Below the pieces are notes generated by a model that saw only the letters and a program-made list of their open reading frames with translations, was not told where the DNA came from and did no database searches. The position numbers and the translations under genes are program-made. This document shows, one piece after another, positions 56,697-64,000 of a DNA stretch of 64,000 nucleotides. Each line of letters starts with the position of its first letter. The stretch's first letter is position 1. This DNA comes from Plasmodiophora brassicae (taxonomy: Eukaryota > Endomyxa: Phytomyxea > Phytomyxea > Plasmodiophorida). The stretch is from assembly GCA_036867785.1 (NCBI GenBank), contig CP145421.1, positions 434,001-498,000 on the forward strand, in the 5' to 3' direction.

Positions 56697-58326
56697 GTGC
56701 CACATTCGTTTCGGTCGATGATGAAGGCGGAGGAAGCTGGCAGCAAGCGCCCGTCGATCTTAAGGAGCGGCAAGTCGGCGCCGACGCCGCGCCCGTCGTC
56801 GGTCAAGTTTAACGAGAGCGTCCTGGCGCGGACCGAGTCGGGCGATGTTCTGATGGTCCAGTTGCACGCCGTGGCGGCGTGCAACATCCTCGACAACGCG
56901 CAGTGGAACAGCGACGACGACTACGACGTGTTCCTGGACAGCGGTAAAGATCAACCCGCATCTCCCTTGCTGCCAGGTGCGGCCGTGCCCCCCTCTGTCA
57001 CCTGCACCGGAACGGTTACTGATTGTGCAAACAGATGATCCAGACATCGGCAGTGACGTACTGCAAATGACGAGCACGCCCGCCAACGATGACGATAGCG
57101 ACAGCGACAGCAGCGTTGTGATTGTCGGGGGCTCCGACGAGGAACCCGCAGGGGGCGACGTCATTGCGGCAGAGATCAGCGTCTCGACGACCCGGTCGTC
57201 GCTCATGATGCAGACGTTGCGACGTGACAGGATGCAGGCGCTGAAAGCGCTACGAACGCCATCGTCGCCGTCGTCGTTACGCGAACGACGCCTGGAGCTT
57301 CTGGCCAGCATCAGACGGAATCGGGAGGCTGGCGATGAACCGACGCAGGCGCCGGTGGACAGCGTCGATAAGTCCATTCAGCACGAGGCCGTCCCCGAGA
57401 TCTCGTTCAACGACGGCGTGGACCTGGGCCCGCTGGCGCTCGACCGCCAGGAGATCGTCGAGGTTCGCACGTCGGCCTGCGCTGAAACCGGACGTCTTCT
57501 CTCCCTGCAATTCGTCTACACGCTGTCGGGACGGTGCCGCCAGCGTTACGAGGGGCGCCTCTGCGGGCGCCAGGTCGCCGGTTCCCATTCCGACACCCTG
57601 GTGCTTCGACCTCTCGAGTACATTGTCGCGTTCACATCGCACGGCGCGGTATGGGATCACAGCGCATGGCGGGCGGCGTCGATCCGTCGCTGACCCCGTT
57701 GCTGGCAGGCGGATGCGGTGAGCGGGATCACAGTGGACACCAGCGACGGGCGTACGGCGTCGTTCGGGTTGCCGTCTGAGATATGCAATCGGGATCACCG
57801 GTCGGTTTGCGGCAACGAGGAGGCGGGCATGCGCACGTGGGAAGGGCATACGGGTGCCCTCGTCGCCCTCAGCGGTACGTTCAGGCAAGATCGGATCGTG
57901 CGTCTTGGGCCGATCTTCCGGGCGTGGCCGGCGACAACGTTCATTGCAGTGTGCTTGCTGCGCCAGCCCAGGATACGCGGGTGCTCCGACGAGGAGCGGG
58001 CCGTGGTGGCGTCGTGGGCACGCGCGAGGGCGCTGGTCGGCGTTGGGACGATGCCCGGTGTCGTCTGGGTGCACGACGACGAACGGCCGAATTGCCGGTC
58101 GTGTTCGGAGCCGTTCTCGTGGTGGCACAGGAAGCACCACTGCAGGATCTGCGGCGACGTGTTCTGCTCGACGTGCTGCGGCACGTTCCAATTCGTCAGC
58201 GTGTACCTGCCGTGCCTGGACGATCGGGACCAGCCGCAACGGTTGTGCAACTCGTGCTCCAGTATGAATAACGCCGTCTGGGAGATCGTCCGCCAAGAAC
58301 CTCTCGCACGATCCCTACGTGTATAG
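56697..58326 (+). CDS. Jacalin-like lectin domain fused to a C-terminal FYVE zinc finger
   Basis: Three exons (introns near 56943-57032 and 57649-57707). The N-terminal part is disordered with an acidic Ser/Asp run (NDDDSDSDSSVVIVGGSDEE). The middle looks like a beta-prism jacalin domain: IVEVRTSACAETGRLLSLQF with VYTLSGRC, LVLRPLEYIVAFTSHGA spliced to ADAVSGITVDTSDGRTASFG, the EYI..V.G and T.DGR..FG pattern typical of jacalin. The C-terminal FYVE finger is complete: WVHDDERPNCRSC, the PI3P-binding RKHHCRICG, VFCSTC and RLCNSCSS. FYVE targets endosomes through phosphatidylinositol 3-phosphate; jacalin domains bind glycans. The combination is unusual. First exon start at 56697 (MPHSFRSMMKAEEAG). 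The FYVE call is firm; the jacalin call is moderate. Confidence 0.85.
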
Positions 58327-58544
58327 CGCTGTTATTGTATTGGGTTGCTGCATGTAAAACGTGTTAAATAATTTCATGGCTGAGAGACGTCGATCAGTCT
58401 TGCTAAGGACCGGGCGTCCTCGTCAAGTTCCGAAGGGTTCAGGAAAAACTTGACGAACGTGCTGCGTTCACAGACGGCATTGTCGTAGTCGTCGTCGATG
58501 GCCTGTTTGAACGGTCACCTCACGATGCGCCAGAAACCGTATTA

Positions 58545-60331
58545 CTACGATCGCACCTTGCGCTTATTCGTCTGAACGATCTGAAGCACCGATATGCGTT
58601 CTTTCAGCCTCTGCATCGACGCCTGGATCGCGTTGACTCCGTCTACTAGGCCCTGGTCTGATACGACCGGATTCCCGGTCGGCGACGAATCTGCAAGGAT
58701 GGCGTACAAAGTATGAACAGCATTCATCCTGAGCAGAACGCCATCAGTGCCAACGCCCCAAATTCAACCCATTTAGACGGACATGCGATCCGCAGCAGCA
58801 ATGTGCACTGGAAGAATGGCGGCGCTCTCAGTCTCCACAGAGCGCATTTCGGCAACAATCGATGATGCAGTGTGCGCCATCGAGTCGTACGTGACAAGGA
58901 GAGCTGACTGCGGGGCGCAATCGGCAGCAATGCACAGAGCGGTATTCACGGCTAAACCGCAGCGATCGCGAGCGTCTACTGTTCGTCGCTGATCCTCCAG
59001 AGTCAACACCCTCGGAACCTAGATCCCCAAGCCACGTGTCAGACACGGTGGGTTTACACCACGTTACGCGCCCCGTCACCCGTTTCAACGTGTCCCTCAA
59101 CTTGGATTCCAGTTTGGCTATCAGGGACAGCGAGTCGTCAATGATCCTGGCAAGTGCAGATACACGATCGTGAGCATCCTTAAGGGACTGGCGCAGAACG
59201 ATATGCGATGCCCGCTGAAACAGGAGATGCCGAAGTATGCCGTTCTGCAGCTGAAGAGACCGCTTCTGGCGTGCAATCTTCAACGTATAGTCCCCACGCA
59301 GGACAGACGTTCGCTGGTACTTCGCGAGGCGCTCGATGAGCGGCTTCAACCGACGTTCTCGAATTTCTTTCAGCTCCTCATCCAATGCCTGCGCATATAA
59401 AATGGTACCAATCCTCGCGAACGTCCCGACAACTTACGTATCCGTCCTCGCCATCGTGAGCCGTAGTGCCGCTGGCTCTCAGCTCAGCTTCAGCCGCACA
59501 CTGACGCACATCTGCTTCGACATGGGTCAGTTCGCTGCTAGCGAAACATGACTTGATGCGTTCGAGTTCCGCCACGTTCGCCAGGTGATGCTCGTCCGAG
59601 CTAGGATCCGGCTTGGCGTCTGGACCGCGCCGCCTCTGAATAGCTTCAAACCGTTTTTGAACCGCTAACGTCAGCTCATCGTCTGCTGACAAGTAGGGCG
59701 TCAAGTCCTGGCCAATAACGGAACGTTTCGCGTCGAACATGGCCGATACGGCCGTCTTCGCAGTAGAAACCCTGAAGGGAGCAATCAGGCTGGCAATACC
59801 GAACCCGGTTCTGCTGTGAACATACAAATTCAGCGTACTGCGATCGTCATTCTGGGATTGCATGGCGATTGTTTGCTTCGCACGTTCCAGGCGTTCATTG
59901 GCTTGGCACACTTCGTTAGCCAGTCGTGCATGCTCATGGCGCCCTCGCGATAAAGCCGCCAGAGCAGCTTTCTGTGACAGCGCCAGTGTCTCACTGGACC
60001 GCTCGAGGCGCGCGATCTCTTTCTCCACCATCGCCGCTGTCATACCCATGTCCGCATTCTGACCAGACGGCTCCTGCCTAGGGCAGGGCCCGTGCTGACT
60101 CTGAAGCACGCGCCCGGTCCGCTCCAGGTGTCTGAACCGCCGCCACTGGTCGGCCGTCACGACGCACCGCCCCGACTGGCAGGTCGACACGACCCAGTCC
60201 AGGAACGCGGGCGCGATCCCCCACATCCAGTCGAAGTCGACGGACCCATCGGGAGCGACCGGCTCCCCGGCGGCGCTCTGCAGCTGCCCGTACAGATGCG
60301 CCAGACGACGACCCCCGACGTCCGACGACAT
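58545..60331 (-). CDS. HAUS3: HAUS3-like augmin complex subunit
   Basis: Augmin recruits gamma-tubulin complexes to existing spindle microtubules for branching nucleation. Start at 60331 (MSSDVGGRRLAHLYGQLQSA). The N-terminal module SVDFDWMWGIAPAFLDWVVS.. VTADQWRRFRHLERTGRVL parallels human HAUS3 DFDWLFEGVEDESFLKWFCGN..LSERELEAFSILQKSGK. Long coiled coil follows (MVEKEIARLERSSETLALSQ, LANEVCQANERLERAKQTIA). At least three introns: after HDGEDG to ALDEELKEIRERRLKPLIE; after WLGDL to AVNTALCIAADCAPQS; and near 58780 to MNAVHTLYAILADSS, ending LQIVQTNKRKVRS. About 660 residues, like human HAUS3 (603). An in-frame extension to 60772 exists but lacks protein character. The call rests on the N-terminal module and coiled-coil plan. 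Confidence 0.68.
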
Positions 60332-60560
60332 TTTTGCCGACTGACGCGGCCGGCACGCGGCACGCGGCTCCTCCTCGTCCTCGCCTGACCTGGAACGCCA
60401 CCTGGAGCTGCACTTGACGCGGTATGTAACATCCGGGCAGGGGGGGGCCTGACTGGGCGGCCACTCGTCACTCGTCGACGGGCCATTTCGTTTTTCGATG
60501 TGTGGGAGGGGGAGGGTTGCACCAACAGCCAGTCTACTATAGTAGGCAGGCGTCGTCCAC
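60332..60560. promoter_or_regulatory. Divergent promoter region between HAUS3-like (-) and mucolipin (+)
   Basis: 229 bp between the proposed starts. Includes a G-rich stretch (60437-60447). No assigned motif. Confidence 0.35.
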
Positions 60561-63173
60561 ATGGCGACGTCAAGGTGGCCGTCATGGGTGTGTTGCCCCA
60601 GAGGGTCTCGCAAGCCAATGACGCCTCTGGAGTCGCTCAGGTCGGTCAGGTGATGCCGAACGGTCAGTGCTGTGGTTGATTCGTGAGCCGGATGTAGGCT
60701 GTCGCCGTTTGCCAAGTGGACGAAATATGGGCGGGTACCCTGGAAATTCTTGATCAACATGCTCATGGTCATACTGACGACAACCGAGGTCCGTTGACCG
60801 TCTATCGCAGGTCGTTACTGCATTGACGACTCTATTCCAGGTGATGATCGCCGTTCATCATCTGGGGCCGTACTCCAGGGCCCAGAAACAGAACTGGACC
60901 TATTTACTGGCGCCGGACCCCAACGTGACATCCACCGAGATGCATGGATCGAAGCCGCACTTCCTGATCTACGACGTTGACGTTCTCAAAGGAACCATCA
61001 AGAATATTGTGGACACGGTACGCGCGCGGTCGTGTCCAGTTTGTTGGCGCCTTTTCCGAATCGGTCTTTGTCGGACAGTATTACGATATCAATACCGTGT
61101 CGATCGATCAGATTCAGCACGAACGCACGTCGTCTGGCGAAATTGTTCCAGTGGGGATGACGATCACGAGTTTTGCTGCTGGGCTGGAAGTCTTCAACCC
61201 TTCTATCCCGTACGATAGCAGTCTAGTTCGGCAAGACTTTCAACTCGACCGAAAATCGTTAGGGCCATTTGATCGCGACGGCCCTGACCTAAAATCCCTG
61301 GTGAATACCTTCCGCTACGTTGTTGTCAGCTTCGAAGTCGAAAGCTTCGATCTCAGGGCGCAGGGGCGTACTTGCTTCAAATGGCTTGTGCAGGTCGGCC
61401 GCGACGAAATTGCACTTCCACCAAGTTCCTGACTTTGCACACGCCGCAGAACCATTTTGACTTTGGCAAACCTGGGCGCGTTCAAATGTCGGTCGACACG
61501 TCGGCCACGCTATGCCCTTCAGAGATTGACCGTAAGCATCGGGACTTTCACTACACCGAACTTGACTCTGAGGCCCCTGTTGCTGACAGGTTTCTGGTTT
61601 GACCGTCCTATAGCGATGCACGTCGTCTTATGCATCGCGATACTGGGCCTGGCCGGGTTAAGCCAGCTCCTGCATTTCAAGGCGATTTTCAGGTCGTTTC
61701 GCGAGTATAGGGTACGTTGACCTTGCAGACGAGCCGTTCATGTGCACTAACGAGTCCGTGTTACAGAAAGCGCGACGACGTTACGAGCGCCGACGTCCAG
61801 GCTCCATTGGGAACATTCGAGCAGTCGACTGGAGCGACCTGTCGTCCTCACAGAAGCGCAAGGTACCGAGAGGATGTCGCACCGATACATCATCATCTGA
61901 GCTCTCACAGTTCTTCAACTTTTGGTTTTTCAATGCGTCGATTGGGAACGTGTGCAACATCATCGGCGCGATCGTGTCGATTCGGAACGAGGTCGTTATT
62001 GCCGGGAACCTGACCGCTGCGCGTCTATTAACGGGCCTTGGGTAGGAACCCAATCGGTTCCTTGTTGCTAGCGTGTCTCACCCCGCAACACGTCCAGGGC
62101 TATGTTTTCATGGATCACCATCGTCCAATACTTCGAGCACAGGTTCGTTTGCTAGCGTGTCGATCATGCTGTCATGGACTGACATTTCGCACAGTGCCTC
62201 ATACTACGTCAGCCGCGGCTTCGTATTCTCGCTTAGCGTTTGCCGACGTGATATGGGTTACATAGGTGCTGATACTGACGCTGAAGCGAGGTACACCCCG
62301 CGTCCTGAAATTCGCCACGAGTGCCATGTTGATCTTTCTGGGGTTCTGCCTGTTTGGGCTGGCGTTTTTCAGTGACAGTTCCCCAAACGTACGGTATGGT
62401 GATCATGCTGGCGGCAATTTCTTATTTCTATCAATCAGTTCGCGACGATGGATGCGACCGCTGTCACCTTGTTCTCGCTCATCAACGGGGATGGCGTGCA
62501 TGCCACGTTCGAAGAGCTGTATTCCGAGCACAAGTTCATCAGCCGACTGTACTTGTACTCGTTCATCTCGCTCTTCATCTACGCCGTTCTCAACATTTTC
62601 ATCGTCATCATTGAGGACGCGTTTTCGTCGTGTAAAGAGGTCGGCTGCGGCCGTCTATCAATTAGGAATCGATTTTCTTACCTTCGATCACCAGCTCTCA
62701 AAGCTGAAGGCAGCACCTGACATGGACCTGCTCGAGCTGCTCGACATGCCTGCCAGTTATACCGAAGAGGTATACGACGCGCGCTGAACAGATGATATCC
62801 CCATTCACGATGGTTTCGCGCGATGCAGGCATGTCTCCGATACGAGAATGGTACGTCTTTGGAGTCAGACGCGACGTCGATTGCGACACCTCTCCTGTCC
62901 GAATCGGATGAGTACGCCGACCCGGTCAGCTTGAAGGTGTTGGCCGACGACATCATCGCTGGCCTGCACGAAGACATCGAACGGGAGCTGGTCAAGCTGA
63001 GCGCGCAGCTGGACCCAGGCTCCATCCGGCCACCGCACGACATGCGCTTCTTCCCGTGCGATTTCCCTGATTGCATTCAGTGCCTCCTGCAGAGGTCGTC
63101 CAACGCCTCCGTCCTCTCATTCCGGGAGGAGCTGGACCGGTACCGACGAACGACGTCGGCAATCGTATACTGA
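60561..63173 (+). CDS. MCOLN: Mucolipin-type (TRPML) endolysosomal cation channel
   Basis: Six-helix TRP channel releasing Ca2+ and other cations from endolysosomes, normally opened by PI(3,5)P2. At least eight short introns. Reconstructed order: MATSRWPSWVCCPRGSRK.. PLESLRLSPFAKWTKYGRVP (cytosolic start; alternative Met at 60618). TM1 follows with WKFLINMLMVILTTTEVMIA, then the luminal domain (YDINTVSIDQIQ, LVNTFRYVVVSFEVESFDLR). TM2 is VVLCIAILGLAGLSQLLHF, then WFFNASIGNVCNIIGAIVSI and TLKRGTPRVLKFATSAMLIF with LGFCLFGLAFFSD. The pore is ATAVTLFSLINGDGVHATFE, very close to human CLFSLINGDDMFVTFA but with GDG instead of GDD. TM6 is [20 protein letters not shown] (human: [22 protein letters not shown]). 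The cytosolic tail has an acidic dileucine-like ATPLLSESDEYADPVS, suitable for lysosomal sorting. Confidence 0.9.
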
Positions 63174-63352
63174 ACAACGCCATGCGTTATCGACTCGGGA
63201 CGACGTACAGTCGCTGTGAAAGTAGACGGCGCCCAGACGCTTTCGCGGACGATTCCAGTCGTCGGAGGGCTGGCTGTGTAGGGGACTATCTCGCACAGGA
63301 GCGGCGTGAACAGCTGAGAGACGCGAACGCAGACGGGTTCATTAGCGGCACA

Positions 63353-63541
63353 TCATTGCGGCGGCGTCGCCGTGACGTCTGGTTCGGCATCGGCCGCCTG
63401 GCGCGACCGCTCCATCCGGCGCTGAACGATGTCGACCACGCCGCCCGTCACGAACACGCTCAGGACCACGGTCGTCACCATCAGCCCGGATACGATCACC
63501 TTGTGCGCCCCATTCACCACGCGCTCCATGAACGCCATCAC
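63353..63541 (-). CDS. One-helix microprotein (possibly COX14-like)
   Basis: A 62-codon frame: MMAFMERVVNGAHKVIVSGL, then a hydrophobic helix VTTVVLSVFVTGGVVDIV and a basic/polar tail (QRRMERSRQAADAEPDVT). Size, position of the single helix and the small N-terminal amphipathic segment resemble mitochondrial cytochrome-oxidase assembly microproteins such as COX14/COA3, but no diagnostic motif is present. It lies between two plus-strand genes. Confidence 0.4.
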   Translation of the reverse strand: MMAFMERVVNGAHKVIVSGLMVTTVVLSVFVTGGVVDIVQRRMERSRQAADAEPDVTATPPQ

Positions 63542-63786
63542 AACGGGAAATGACGGCCGCCCCCCTCACCGCGCCGCTCCTTTACGCCGCTCCGTCCCCG
63601 AAAGTGGCGCTCCGCTCGATGACGGGGCCGTGGCGGCCCTCCGAATATTCTTCGACAGGTCGGGGGGGCTGTTCTGCCATTCATCCTCGAGTGTGACGTG
63701 CCGCCATCTGTATAGTACAACCGGCACACGCTGCTGCCGGCCCAGCTCGACATCGTAAGCGCGCGCCGCCGCCATCGTTCTCGCCA

Positions 63787-64000
63787 TGGACACGATACGC
63801 AGTTCGTTGTGGTCGGCGCTTGGCGCGCTAGGCGCGTCGACCACGACGACGACGGTCGACGACGGCGACCTGCCGTGCGACCTGATCGGCAACCTGGCGC
63901 AGGCGACGAACCTGATCGCCGAGGTGCGCGTCGCCGAGCGCAACCTGGGCAAGTACCAGGGGGCGGCCGGCGAGTTCGCATCGGCCGCCTGTCTGCTCGT
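63787..64000 (+). CDS. Start of an unknown gene running off the window
   Basis: Open frame from an ATG at 63787 to the end of the window (71 codons): MDTIRSSLWSALGALGAST, then a Thr run, DDGDLPCDLIGNLAQATNLI and the helix AEVRVAERNLGKYQGAAGEF. The helical, Ala-rich composition is protein-like, and the competing minus-strand frames here are Arg/Pro-rich. No domain can be named from this fragment. Confidence 0.5.

Noticed and set aside
55398-56705. 435-codon minus-strand frame
   Set aside because: Antisense to the VOC-domain gene, whose repeated beta-alpha modules are clear on the plus strand.
60332-60772. 147-codon N-terminal extension of the HAUS3-like frame
   Set aside because: Overlaps the mucolipin first exon and promoter; the HAUS3 module starts right after the ATG at 60331.

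Overview
This is a compact, intron-rich nuclear genome segment from a ciliated (zoosporic or flagellate) protist. GC content is roughly 55-60% in coding sequence. Genes sit back to back on both strands (14 bp between the convergent CCDC25-like and UMPS genes, 44 bp between the divergent tRNA-dimethylallyltransferase and TRAPPC10-like genes). Introns are mostly 45-70 nt with GT..YAG borders, so many genes only become readable after splicing across several short exons. Three cilium/microtubule genes (CFAP69, CC2D2A, HAUS3-like), a plant/SAR-type calcium-dependent protein kinase and a mucolipin-type channel point away from fungi and plants; a plasmodiophorid-like (Rhizaria) or related SAR protist is my best guess, but this is inference from gene content only. 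The UMP synthase has the OPRT-OMPDC order, unlike the reversed fusion known from stramenopiles and kinetoplastids.

Layout. 1-6 kb: 3' part of an MTG1-like mitochondrial GTPase, inositol-phosphate synthase, a hAT transposon remnant, an FKBP-TPR co-chaperone and an ARF GTPase. 6-14 kb: CFAP69, a ZIP metal transporter and the helicase subunit MCM6. 14-20.4 kb: a four-EF-hand CDPK, serine palmitoyltransferase LCB2 and a BAR-like/PH protein. 20.4-26.2 kb: a foldback repeat, a hypothetical gene, a secreted cysteine-rich protein, TIM16/PAM16, a secreted class-3 lipase, SPT4 and a Siw14-like phosphatase. 26.5-38.1 kb: RAD52 with a long glutamine-rich tail, tRNA dimethylallyltransferase, a TRAPPC10-like protein and CC2D2A. 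38.1-48 kb: a small membrane protein, a syntaxin, two tandem copies of a Crinkler-header-like domain gene separated by a foldback, a GT69 mannosyltransferase, CCDC25-like, UMPS and a seven-helix protein. 48-53 kb is the accessory-looking part: a 330-bp near-perfect hairpin, a CACGTG repeat cluster, a secreted lysine/arginine-rich protein gene and, just downstream, its decayed duplicate carrying a Tc1/mariner insertion. 53-64 kb: histone H2A, a small unknown gene, a GLOD4-like VOC protein, a jacalin-FYVE fusion, HAUS3-like, mucolipin, a one-helix microprotein and the start of an unknown gene.

Most genes are unrelated housekeeping functions and no operon-like logic is expected. Membrane traffic and phosphoinositide biology are well represented (ARF, TRAPPC10-like, syntaxin, BAR-PH, FYVE, mucolipin, inositol-phosphate synthase, LCB2). 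The candidates for something lineage-specific are the paired Crinkler-header-like genes, the small cysteine-rich secreted protein, the secreted basic protein with its transposon-interrupted duplicate, and the three long foldback repeats.
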